Of a DNA stretch of 32,003 nt, positions 1 to 7,782 are shown in pieces. Under the pieces are notes generated by a model, which made no database searches, was not told where the DNA came from, and worked only from the letters and a program-made list of their open reading frames with translations. The position numbers and the translations under genes are program-made. The number at the start of each line of letters is the position of its first letter. Position 1 is the first letter of the stretch. Source of the stretch: Desulfocapsa sp. (lineage in GTDB: Bacteria > Desulfobacterota > Desulfobulbia > Desulfobulbales > Desulfocapsaceae); assembly GCA_021737265.1 (NCBI GenBank), contig JAIPEF010000020.1:1-32003 (forward strand), written 5' to 3'.

Positions 1-128
1 GTCCGAGAATAGACATTTTTTCTCAAATCGAGGCATCTGTGAAAAATAAGCACAGGCATATACATAATATTCCGAGCATTATTTTTCACAAGCAACGAAG
101 AGTTGGGGAAAAAGGGCATTTTCGGTCA
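1..128. repeat. 128-bp terminal direct repeat, left copy, with internal hairpin
   Basis: The first 128 bases are identical to the last 128 bases of the window (31876-32003). Inside is an 11-bp perfect inverted repeat, GTGAAAAATAA at 39-49 against TTATTTTTCAC at 79-89, and the string AGCAACGAAG just after it, which also occurs in the palindromic repeats at 22294 and 25482. The right flank (129-137, GGCTCCTAG) looks like the right terminal inverted repeat of a slightly larger element, whose left terminus lies at the other end of the window. No coding potential was recognised. It could be a k-mer overlap of a closed contig or a dispersed repeat. Confidence 0.9.
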
Positions 129-393
129 GGCTCCTAGGTGTTGCATCATTGAGGAAAACATAAGGTTATAACATACTATAAAAACAATTCTGATTACGTA
201 TGAAACTCAGCCAGCTTTTTGAAGCATTTGCAATATACTGATAGGAATATAACAAAACAACTGCATTCCCGGAAACAACCTCTGGACAAGCCCGATAAAG
301 GAACTCGGGAATGACGGCAGAGGGATTCACAGTCATAAGCTGAAATATCAATGTGTTGCAATCTCTCGTCATCCTATGCTTAAAGAAGAGAGC
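129..393. other. Non-coding stretch, nothing recognised
   Basis: Beyond the end of the repeat element (about 137) this AT-rich stretch has no gene I can support. A 68-codon open frame on the - strand (166-372) has no recognisable motif, no good ribosome site and no supporting context, so I do not call it. Confidence 0.5.
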
Positions 394-409
394 TTTTTAC
401 GACGCCATC
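394..409. repeat. Half copy of palindromic repeat terminus
   Basis: TTTTTACGACGCCATC is the exact reverse complement of the left terminus of the element at 22294 (GATGGCGTCGTAAAAA). Only this one arm end is present. It lies five bases before the start codon-like ATG of the IS110 remnant, so the repeat may have been cut by that insertion or may be the end of the insertion itself. Confidence 0.6.
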
Positions 410-413
410 AAAT

Positions 414-728
414 ATGAAAAATTGTAAAGATCACAAATTCGCAAGTATCGACATCTCTAATATGTGTTATGGAGGCAACAAGTACATACCATTTGCCCGT
501 GGCGCTATGGTTGTATAATCACGGAATACAGGTTGTTGTGGAAAACCCCTTAAAGTCAAAAGGTTTTGCCAGATGCACTTGCAGCGGCATAAAACCGGTC
601 GTTGTCAATAAAGATGTCGCTTTTGTTGCACCATTGCAAGGGTTGCCTGAAAGCAGGAGGGTTTGCACACCCTTTGATATTTCTGTAATTTTATCAGGTT
701 ACGACGTTATGAGCTCAGCAAGCTGAGC
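414..728 (+). pseudogene. IS110-family transposase, degraded remnant
   Basis: Pieces of the N-terminal DEDD (RuvC-like) domain of IS110 transposases survive in different frames. From ATG 414 the frame reads FASIDIS, matching the usual GIDVSK start with the catalytic Asp. The next conserved block, MEATSTYHLPVALWLY with VVVENPLKSKGFA, is in another frame from 469, so roughly 50 residues between the two blocks are missing. After GFA the frame shifts again: a third frame gives QMHLQRHKT, equivalent to the MRL-KRNKTD block, then a stop. The C-terminal serine-containing domain is absent. What remains cannot encode a working enzyme. The tail 713-728 forms a 7-bp stem (GCTCAGC/GCTGAGC). Family assignment is from motif recognition and I am fairly confident of it. 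Confidence 0.75.
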
Positions 729-756
729 ATTGATTGTCTCAGATTTTTTAATTTTC

Positions 757-1815
757 TCAGCCCAATTCTTTCAGGGCTGCAAGGGCTGTTTTCTTCAAAA
801 CCCGAAATTCTGAGAAAAGGTCCCGCTCCAAAAGGATATTCAAGGAACTCAGCGCCGGCAGCAGAAATTGTCTGAAAAAAACTTTCTTCTTCTGCTTTGC
901 AAGAAAAGCAAATGCCCCGACAATCTGCAGGTTCCTCTGCAGAGCCAAAAGCAGATACTCTTCCCTGAACTTTCCACGATCAACTGCTGCCAATTCTTCC
1001 AGCTTATCGAGATATAACTCCAGCAACTCATCCTGCAAATTTATGGAAAGTGAAACATAGGGGTCAATAAGAAGTGAGGCCAGATCATAGCCGAGTGGAC
1101 CCAGTCGTCCACCCTGAAAATCAATAAAGCAGGGTTCATCTTTGTGGAGCATAATATTGCGAGACTGGAAATCACGGTGAAGAAAATAATCGGCTGCTAT
1201 CAAGGCCACCTGTTCAGCCAGAGCAACGAACTCTGCCTTCAGACCGGAAGGCGCCTGTCTGCCAAGGAAATCCTGCCAGAATGCACGAAGGAAGTATCCG
1301 GATTCACGCTCCAGCATCAACGAACGATCATATCGCGGCGTATCCCAGCACCAGCCAGGATCAAACCCTTCCGCCCCCAGAACCTGCATAACTACCAGAC
1401 TTTCAACGACCTTCTTGTACGATGCACGAATTCTGGCTACAGGATCACGTTCCTTCTTCTGCGTTTGCAAAACATAGTCATGGAGTTTACAGTCGCCCAG
1501 ATCTTCAAAAAGCAGTATGCCAGACTCTTCATCCCAGCCATACTGTTCAGGCACACGAACACCCTGTTGTATGAGATGCAGGCCTATAGCACGCGCTGCT
1601 CTGGCCTCCTTCAAACCATCAGCACTTATAGAGGGCGGAGCAACCGCAAGACATAGCCCCTGACCATTCAGCAAAATCCGCCAGAACTTCCTACTTGAGC
1701 CATCTCCCATTAAAGGAGTTATCTTCAGGCTGTGTTCACCTGCACCCGTCAGCCCTGCCTTTTGCAGGAGATCATTCATAACTGCCATATTCCGGCTTTC
1801 ATTTTTATCAATCAT
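757..1815 (-). CDS. APH/choline-kinase-fold phosphotransferase (COG3178-like, AmgK-type)
   Basis: A small-molecule kinase of the aminoglycoside phosphotransferase fold, probably cytoplasmic. Counting from the ATG at 1815 (352 aa), the catalytic loop HRDFQSRN starts at His213 with Asp215, and the metal-binding IDFQ segment has Asp232, followed by a GPLGYDLASLL stretch. HRDxxxRN plus IDFQ-G-GPxxYDLASLL is typical of the COG3178 group, which includes the cell-wall sugar kinase AmgK (MurNAc/GlcNAc anomeric kinase of peptidoglycan recycling). No murU-like partner is next to it, so the substrate stays open; it is not evidence of antibiotic resistance. The frame continues upstream to an ATG at 1851, and another ATG lies at 1788; 1815 leaves room for a promoter facing the divergent metF start at 1876. 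No strong ribosome site separates the choices. Confidence 0.75.
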   Translation of the reverse strand: MIDKNESRNMAVMNDLLQKAGLTGAGEHSLKITPLMGDGSSRKFWRILLNGQGLCLAVAPPSISADGLKEARAARAIGLHLIQQGVRVPEQYGWDEESGILLFEDLGDCKLHDYVLQTQKKERDPVARIRASYKKVVESLVVMQVLGAEGFDPGWCWDTPRYDRSLMLERESGYFLRAFWQDFLGRQAPSGLKAEFVALAEQVALIAADYFLHRDFQSRNIMLHKDEPCFIDFQGGRLGPLGYDLASLLIDPYVSLSINLQDELLELYLDKLEELAAVDRGKFREEYLLLALQRNLQIVGAFAFLAKQKKKVFFRQFLLPALSSLNILLERDLFSEFRVLKKTALAALKELG

Positions 1816-1875
1816 GTATACAATGTAGCCATTGGAATAAAAGAATGGCAACAGAAAAATAACCCTACTAATCTA

Positions 1876-3408
1876 ATGACTCCAGCGAGCAACAACATCT
1901 TTCATAAGTCCCTTGTCGATGACCGGGAAATTACCATCACCTATGAGCTGGTACCTGGCCGCGGATCAGGGGGTAAAAGACTGGAAAAGATTCTAAACCT
2001 TGCTGAACAAGCCAAAGACGATGGCAGAATCAAGGCTCTTTCCATCACCGACAATCCCGGTGGCCATCCTGCTCTGTCGCCAACATCTCTAGGCCTTGAC
2101 ATTCAGGCCTTGGGGATATCACCGCTTATCCATTTCTCCCTCAAAGATAAAAATCGCAACATGGTGGAGAGCCAGTTGTTTGAATGCCATCGCCATGACC
2201 TGCTCAATCTCCTTGTCCTTGGAGGTGATTACCCAAGGTACGGTTTCGAGGGACAGGCCATGCCTGTTTTTGATCTTGATTCCACACAACTGCTTACCCT
2301 TATTGAACGGTTGCGTCACCACTCAACTGTAAAGAAAGGTGCTCCAGGTGGGGTTATGGACCTCCCCCCCATGGATTTTTTTGCAGGCTGCGTGGTCTCG
2401 CCATTTAAAGTTCTGGAATCAGAACAGGTGTGGCAATATGTAAAACTGCTCACCAAAATCAAGAGTGGTGCCCGGTTTGTTATCAGCCAGCTTGGCTATG
2501 ACATGAAAAAGTACGGGGAACTTGTCCGGCTGATGAAGAATCTACAGATCTCCATTCCCCTTATTGCCAACGTCTTTATTCCAAGCCTTGGTGTGGCCCG
2601 TATTATGAACAACGGACGGGTTCCAGGCGTCATTTTACCGGACACACTCCTCTCTCGTATGGAGGAGGAAGCAGAATGTAAAGACAGGGGAGAAGAAGCC
2701 AGATTGCTGCGGGCTGCAAAGATGGTTTCAACTCTGCAGGAGCTGGGATACGCAGGGGTACATCTTGGCGGCAACAACCTGGACTTTGACAAAATTTCAT
2801 TCCTCCTGGATAAAGTTGATGAGTTTAAGGGTAAAAATCTGGAAGAAGACGTACACTTCCCGGAACCATTCACCTGGTATCTGCATGACGACTGTAAACA
2901 ACACCCCAGAGAACGATCCTTTTCCTTTCTCTACAGCGCTAACGACCTTGTCCATCGACAAGTTTTCACTGGAAAAGGCCGTTTTTTCTCCATGGCAAAA
3001 AAAATCAGCCTGAATGCAATCAAACACAAACATTTGCAACGGTTGTATACCTTTTTTGAACAGCTTTCCAAAAAACTTCTTTTTCACTGCCGCATGTGTG
3101 GGGACTGTACTCTGGCAGAGTCCAACTACCTCTGTCCTCAGTCTGGATGTCCAAAAAGAATGATTAACGGCCCCTGTGGAGGCTCCATAAATGGCTATTG
3201 TGAGGTCTACCCAAAAGAGCGGCTCTGTTTCTGGGTGCGCAGTTATCGCCGCGGCCCTACCCCTGACTGTAACAACATCCACGAGATTCCTGTGCTTCCC
3301 CCCAAAGACTGGTCTTTAGACCAAACGTCCTCCTGGTTGAATTATTTCTCTGGAAAGGACCACTGCAAACTGCAAGTACAGGATAAAAAGGATGAAGATG
3401 CCCCGTAG
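1876..3408 (+). CDS. metF: Methylenetetrahydrofolate reductase fused to MetV-like C-terminal domain
   Basis: About 510 aa. The N-terminal two thirds is a MetF TIM barrel (YELVPGRG near residues 23-30, with Glu24 in the position of the catalytic Glu of MetF; LSITDNPGG near 56-63; LVLGGDYP near 113-120). The C-terminal part, from about residue 405, is rich in cysteines: CRMCGDC, LCPQSGCP, NGPCGGS, GYCEVYP, LCFW. This is the MTHFR_C / MetV-like domain, thought to carry metal or Fe-S and to couple MetF to an electron donor in acetogens and sulfate reducers, where MetF and MetV are often separate genes. Role: interconversion of methylene- and methyl-THF in the methyl branch of the Wood-Ljungdahl pathway and for methionine. 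The frame is open back to 1732, but that would overlap the divergent kinase gene; the ATG at 1876 begins just before the conserved region. Confidence 0.88.
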   Translation: MTPASNNIFHKSLVDDREITITYELVPGRGSGGKRLEKILNLAEQAKDDGRIKALSITDNPGGHPALSPTSLGLDIQALGISPLIHFSLKDKNRNMVESQLFECHRHDLLNLLVLGGDYPRYGFEGQAMPVFDLDSTQLLTLIERLRHHSTVKKGAPGGVMDLPPMDFFAGCVVSPFKVLESEQVWQYVKLLTKIKSGARFVISQLGYDMKKYGELVRLMKNLQISIPLIANVFIPSLGVARIMNNGRVPGVILPDTLLSRMEEEAECKDRGEEARLLRAAKMVSTLQELGYAGVHLGGNNLDFDKISFLLDKVDEFKGKNLEEDVHFPEPFTWYLHDDCKQHPRERSFSFLYSANDLVHRQVFTGKGRFFSMAKKISLNAIKHKHLQRLYTFFEQLSKKLLFHCRMCGDCTLAESNYLCPQSGCPKRMINGPCGGSINGYCEVYPKERLCFWVRSYRRGPTPDCNNIHEIPVLPPKDWSLDQTSSWLNYFSGKDHCKLQVQDKKDEDAP

Positions 3409-3426
3409 GAAATACTCTTGGGGTGA

Positions 3427-3469
3427 TGAAGGTAAGCGAAAGTTTAGCCCTCCCTTCAGACTTTTTTTT
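3427..3469 (+). terminator. Possible rho-independent terminator after metF
   Basis: TGAAGG (3427-3432) can pair with CCTTCA (3453-3458), and a run of eight T follows (3462-3469). The stem is short and the loop long, so this is only a fair candidate. It lies about 20 bases after the metF stop and before the histidine kinase gene, separating the two units. Confidence 0.45.
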
Positions 3470-3579
3470 CTTCTCCCTTTCTGCTATCATCGGCAATGGT
3501 TTCAAAATAAAAAAGAATATGAAAATAATCATGCAAGCTAACCCATCTGCCTCCTGCCTCCTGTCACCAGCACCCTGAG

Positions 3580-5127
3580 ATGCATACGCTTAAAGTCCAA
3601 CTGGGGCTTACCTTCTCTGTCCTCCTCTTTATCAGCATGTTCCTTTTCGGCCTTGTACTGCTGATGTTCTGGCAACGGAACGAGATCCACCAGGAAACCC
3701 TGGTCAGTAGCAGACTTTTACAGTTAGCCTCGTCCTCCCTGTTGCCCACCACCCATGAACCAGGTTCGAAAGCTTTTTCACCGGAAACGGCTCAACTCTT
3801 TGAGGAGAGTGGGATTCTCTGCCTCCAGTGGCAAAAAAAGGGCTCTAGCATCATATTCTCACATGGTACCTGCCCCACTGAGCCTTCCCTTATTCCACTC
3901 CTCCATGAGGCATCACAGGGCGGCAGCAAAAAAACCAGTTATTCCGGAATGACCTGGAATGGTTTCTTTTTCACAAGACAATTTCTGCTGTTGGCCACCC
4001 CCTTTCAGGATGGAGAAGAATCTTATGGTGCAATAGGCCTTATCCGCTCCCTGGAAAAGAGTAGCATGGCCATCCACAACGTGCAGAAAATTTTTCTCGC
4101 TTATTTGGTGATCAATGTTCTCATATTTACAACCATCGGCTTCACTCGTTTGGTGCATCTGGTTATTCGTCCCATACAGCGGCTGGCAGAGCTTGCGGAC
4201 TCACGTAGAGACCAGAGCGATACCAGCTTTTTCCCGGGTGAGAGATGGGGAGAATTCACCCAGCTGTCTCTCAGCCTCAACCGCCTGGTATCCCGCATAG
4301 ACGGCGATAAGCAGGAACTGCGCTCCACGGTTCAATCGTTAAAAGCAGCAAACGAAGAGCTGCAAAAAAACCGTGACGAGATGATTCGGGCTGAAAAACT
4401 GGCTTCAATTGGCAGACTTTCAGCCGGTCTTGCCCATGAAATTGGTAATCCATTGGGAATTATCCAGGGGTACATAGACCTCCTTAGCGACAACACACTT
4501 GACGCAGAAGAAAGAAAAGAGTTCAGCCAGAAAGCTCTTCATGAACTCAACAGAATCAACACGCTTATCCGCAATCTCCTTGACCTCTCCAGAATACCCA
4601 CGGCATCAACTATTGCCACCATCGAAGTGCACACACTGCTCAAAGACATTTTAGAAACCATACGTATCAGAAAAACCGTTGTTAAAATTAACTATACAAC
4701 TGACCTGCTGGCAGAAGACAGTAGTGTTACTGTTGACAGCGATGGTCTGCGGCAAGTTTTTTTAAACTGCATCCTGAACTCCATTGATGCCATTGAGGAG
4801 AAGACTGGCAGTGAAAAAGGGATGATCCACATGGCGACCGCCAATAGCATATCCGGGGAGAATGAAAATTTGATCCGGATTAGTCTTCAGGATAATGGTG
4901 CCGGCATAAGCGAGGAACACCTTGAAACCATATTTGATCCTTTTTTTACCACCAAAGAGGTGGGCAAAGGAACCGGCCTTGGCCTTGCTGTCGCCCACAA
5001 TTTTATTAAAAAATCCGGTGGCCGCATCCACGTTTCATCAACACTGGGACGAGGAAGTACAGTCACCATCACTCTCCCTCTGGCTTCACAGGCAGATTCT
5101 CCACCACAGCAGGAAAAAGAGGCATGA
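3580..5127 (+). CDS. Membrane sensor histidine kinase (NtrB/AtoS-like)
   Basis: 515 aa. Residues about 9-31 and 168-192 are hydrophobic segments framing a periplasmic sensor region of some 135 residues that I do not recognise. A HAMP-like linker (about 190-245) and a coiled-coil-like stretch (about 243-270) lead to the phospho-acceptor helix with the H-box GLAHEIGNPLG (His286). The ATP-binding domain shows the N-box (FLNCILNSIDAI, Asn400), G1 (DNGAGI, 438-443), F-box (FDPFFTTK, 452-459) and G2 (GTGLGLA, 464-470). All catalytic boxes look intact. Its stop overlaps the start of the response regulator by ATGA, so the two are a cognate pair. Upstream ribosome site is weak. The signal it senses is unknown; the following lipopolysaccharide genes suggest an envelope cue, which is inference. 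Confidence 0.92.
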   Translation: MHTLKVQLGLTFSVLLFISMFLFGLVLLMFWQRNEIHQETLVSSRLLQLASSSLLPTTHEPGSKAFSPETAQLFEESGILCLQWQKKGSSIIFSHGTCPTEPSLIPLLHEASQGGSKKTSYSGMTWNGFFFTRQFLLLATPFQDGEESYGAIGLIRSLEKSSMAIHNVQKIFLAYLVINVLIFTTIGFTRLVHLVIRPIQRLAELADSRRDQSDTSFFPGERWGEFTQLSLSLNRLVSRIDGDKQELRSTVQSLKAANEELQKNRDEMIRAEKLASIGRLSAGLAHEIGNPLGIIQGYIDLLSDNTLDAEERKEFSQKALHELNRINTLIRNLLDLSRIPTASTIATIEVHTLLKDILETIRIRKTVVKINYTTDLLAEDSSVTVDSDGLRQVFLNCILNSIDAIEEKTGSEKGMIHMATANSISGENENLIRISLQDNGAGISEEHLETIFDPFFTTKEVGKGTGLGLAVAHNFIKKSGGRIHVSSTLGRGSTVTITLPLASQADSPPQQEKEA

Positions 5128-6500
5128 AAGAAAAAAAACGACTCCTGATCATTGACGATGAAGAGAACATGAGACATATGCTCTCAGTGGTCACCAGCAA
5201 AGCCGGGTATCAGGTGGCCATGGCCGAAAATGGAGAGCAGGCTCTGGCTATTCACCAAAAGGCTCCCTTTCCTTTCATCCTCTGCGATCTGAAAATGCCG
5301 AAGATGGATGGACTCCATTTCTTAAAGGCCCTTAAAGAAAGTACTGCCTCTCAACCCATTATTATCATGATGTCAGCCTATGCGACCATCGATGACGCTG
5401 TTGAAGCCATGAAAGCCGGGGCCTATGACTTTATCACCAAGCCCTTTAAAACAGCGGAAATCCTCCTGGTACTAGAGAAAGCCAGTGATCATCTGCACCT
5501 GCGCGAGGAAAACCTCAGGTTAAAGGCCAAGGTCGAAGAACTCGAGGGAGCAGACAGTTTTAAAGAGATCATTGCCCATTCCGAAAAAATGTGCTCCCTG
5601 CTGCAACTCACTGAAAAAGTGGCCCGCTATGACACAACTGTCCTTATCACCGGTGAATCCGGTACCGGAAAAGAACTGATCGCCAAGGGAATTCATCGGC
5701 ACTCAAATCGAAAAGACAAACCATTCATAGCAATCAACTGTGGTTCAATTCCGGAAAATCTCCTGGAAAGCGAATTCTTCGGCTATGTCAAAGGTGCCTT
5801 CACCGGAGCAGACCACGATCGTAAAGGATTGTTTGAGGAGGCTGATTCCGGCACCCTTTTCCTTGACGAAATAGGTGAACTTCCCCTTAGTTTACAGGTA
5901 AAGTTATTACGCGTACTGCAGAAGCTCGAGATACGGCCTGTGGGAAGCCTCAAAACAATAAAAATCAATGTCCGGGTGATCACAGCAACTGCCAAAGATA
6001 TGGAACAGGAGGTAGCAGAGGGACATTTTCGCGAGGATCTTTTTTACCGCCTCAATGTCCTCACCCTGAAACTTCCTCCATTACGGGAGAGAAAAGAAGA
6101 TATTCCTTATCTCTGTAGCCATTTCCTCTCCAGGCTCAACGCAAAAATGGATCTGGCAATAGAGGAAATTTCTCCTGAAGCCATGAGCATTCTCCTGGCA
6201 CAGGAGTGGAAAGGGAATGTCCGGGAACTGAACAACTGCCTGGAACGCGCTGCCATCACAGCTGAAACAAACCAAATTCTTCCTGTCAACCTTACAGGAT
6301 CGTGGGGGAACGCTCCCTGCAATGAAGAGCTCAATGAACTGCTGGGAACCTTTTCCCTCAAACAGGCAAAGAAGATAGTGGAAACAAAAATGATCAGCAG
6401 GGCTTTGGATACCTGTAAAGGCAATAAGAGCATGGCCGCAAGAATGCTTGAAATAAGCTATCCCTCTCTTTTGGCTAAAATAAAAGAATATCTGGATTGA
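5124..6500 (+). CDS. Sigma-54-dependent response regulator (NtrC family)
   Basis: 458 aa with the three standard domains. Receiver: acidic Asp11/Asp12, phospho-acceptor Asp55 in LCDLKMPKMDG, and Lys106 in KPF. AAA+ domain: Walker A GESGTGKE (177-184), the sigma-54 contact loop GAFTGA (224-229), Walker B GTLFLDEIGELP (from 243), and the NVRELNN motif near the end of the domain. C-terminus: a Fis-type helix-turn-helix (CKGNKSMAARMLEISYPSL). With GAFTGA intact it should activate sigma-54 promoters when phosphorylated by the kinase encoded just upstream (4-base overlap). Its stop overlaps a TTG codon in the waaA frame and is six bases from waaA's ATG, so it is probably cotranscribed with the lipopolysaccharide genes. 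I found no clear sigma-54 promoter in the window to name as its target. Confidence 0.93.
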   Translation: MKEKKRLLIIDDEENMRHMLSVVTSKAGYQVAMAENGEQALAIHQKAPFPFILCDLKMPKMDGLHFLKALKESTASQPIIIMMSAYATIDDAVEAMKAGAYDFITKPFKTAEILLVLEKASDHLHLREENLRLKAKVEELEGADSFKEIIAHSEKMCSLLQLTEKVARYDTTVLITGESGTGKELIAKGIHRHSNRKDKPFIAINCGSIPENLLESEFFGYVKGAFTGADHDRKGLFEEADSGTLFLDEIGELPLSLQVKLLRVLQKLEIRPVGSLKTIKINVRVITATAKDMEQEVAEGHFREDLFYRLNVLTLKLPPLRERKEDIPYLCSHFLSRLNAKMDLAIEEISPEAMSILLAQEWKGNVRELNNCLERAAITAETNQILPVNLTGSWGNAPCNEELNELLGTFSLKQAKKIVETKMISRALDTCKGNKSMAARMLEISYPSLLAKIKEYLD

Positions 6501-6505
6501 CAAAC

Positions 6506-7777
6506 ATGAAGTTCCCTTTCCACATACGTTTTCTCTTTCTCGTATACAGAGTCCTCTGGATCTGCGTCACCCCCCTGCTCCTCCGCTCCCAAAGATTAAA
6601 AGAGGGCGCTGCTGAACGGAGTCTCCAAAGTGTCAGTTTTTCTAAAGTCGACCTCTGGATTCATGCGGCATCCGTGGGAGAGGCCTACATCGCCAGACAG
6701 GTTCTGGAAAGTTGCCCGGAAATTCAGAAATTAACTATTCTCGTTACCACCAATACCTTACAGGGCAGAGAAATACTGGAAAAAGAGCTCGGACAAACTG
6801 GCCATAAAATCACCATTGCCTACATGGTCTTTGACAACCCGTCCATTGTCAAAAAAGCCGTGCAGATAGCCGACCCAAAAGCACTGGTACTGATTGAACT
6901 GGAGATCTGGCCAGCCCTTATTGCTGAAATGAAAAAACGGGGTAGACAGATTATTATCATCAATGGCAGAATGACGGAAAGGAGTCTCACGGGATATAAA
7001 AAGGCAGCTTTTCTGTGGAAAATGCTTGCACCTGACACAATCCTTGCCATCTCAAAAGCGGACAAGAGTCGTTTCCAGACGCTTTTCCCAGGACAAGCAC
7101 ACTATTATGTCCCCAATATTAAATTTGACCGTTTGAAACAATGTCGGATTATTGAAAAAAAACCGAGTAAGCAGAAACGGCTGGTTCTCGCTTCCATAAG
7201 AAAAGAAGAGGAACAGGAAGTCCTCTTTCTCATAACAGGGTCCCTGGCAATATTCCCTGAGCTGAAAATTGACCTTTTCCCGCGCCATCTTCACCGGATA
7301 AGATACTGGGAAAAACTGCTGGCTGAAAAGAATATCAGTTACGCACTCAAGACAACCAGCCCACAGGATAACTCCTGTTCTGTGCTTATCTGGGATATTT
7401 TTGGTGAATTAATCAATGCATATCAACAAGCTGATGCAGTTTTTGTTGGCGGGAGTCTGGCTCCCCTTGGGGGACAGAATTTTATAGAGGCCTTTATGAA
7501 TGGTGTAATTCCAGTGACAGGCCCTTCCGTATCAAATTTTCTCTGGGCTGGAGAAGAAGTGTTTGCAGACGGTCTCGTCAAAAAAGGTGAGAACAAAGAA
7601 GAGGTACTGCAACTCCTTGTGGAGTTGCTGAAAAACCCTGCCGACAAGTCCCTTATTCAACAAAAGGCTGACAAATATATTCGATCTAAGCAAGGTGGCA
7701 GTAGAAAAACTTGTCAACATATTGTAGAGTTGCTGGAAAACAGGATAGAGAAAGATACTCCCAATATTGACAAGTAA
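6506..7777 (+). CDS. waaA: 3-deoxy-D-manno-octulosonic acid (Kdo) transferase, GT30
   Basis: 423 aa from the ATG at 6506; a TTG at 6497, overlapping the regulator stop, is an alternative start adding three residues. It transfers Kdo from CMP-Kdo to lipid IVA on the inner face of the cytoplasmic membrane. A hydrophobic N-terminal anchor (FLFLVYRVLWICVTPLLL) is followed by IHAASVGE, whose Glu (about residue 59) matches the catalytic acid/base of WaaA. LIELEIWPALI, INGRMTERSLTGY and GGSLAPLGGQNFIEA are typical GT30 signatures. Length fits the family. The kdsB gene for its donor follows after five bases, and msbA comes next, an arrangement that makes sense as one Kdo-lipid A assembly and export unit. 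Whether it adds one or two Kdo residues cannot be read from sequence. Confidence 0.93.
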   Translation: MKFPFHIRFLFLVYRVLWICVTPLLLRSQRLKEGAAERSLQSVSFSKVDLWIHAASVGEAYIARQVLESCPEIQKLTILVTTNTLQGREILEKELGQTGHKITIAYMVFDNPSIVKKAVQIADPKALVLIELEIWPALIAEMKKRGRQIIIINGRMTERSLTGYKKAAFLWKMLAPDTILAISKADKSRFQTLFPGQAHYYVPNIKFDRLKQCRIIEKKPSKQKRLVLASIRKEEEQEVLFLITGSLAIFPELKIDLFPRHLHRIRYWEKLLAEKNISYALKTTSPQDNSCSVLIWDIFGELINAYQQADAVFVGGSLAPLGGQNFIEAFMNGVIPVTGPSVSNFLWAGEEVFADGLVKKGENKEEVLQLLVELLKNPADKSLIQQKADKYIRSKQGGSRKTCQHIVELLENRIEKDTPNIDK

Positions 7778-7782
7778 AGACT

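Noticed and set aside
1144..1656. 170-codon + strand frame inside the kinase gene
   Set aside because: Antisense to the HRD-containing kinase; composition looks non-natural and nothing is recognisable.
757..1815. Aminoglycoside resistance kinase
   Set aside because: The HRDxxxRN / IDFQ-G-GPxxYDLASLL pattern fits the COG3178 cell-wall sugar kinase group better than true resistance APHs.
2797..3282. Open frame antisense to the metF C-terminal domain
   Set aside because: The sense strand encodes the conserved cysteine cluster; the antisense product has no family features.
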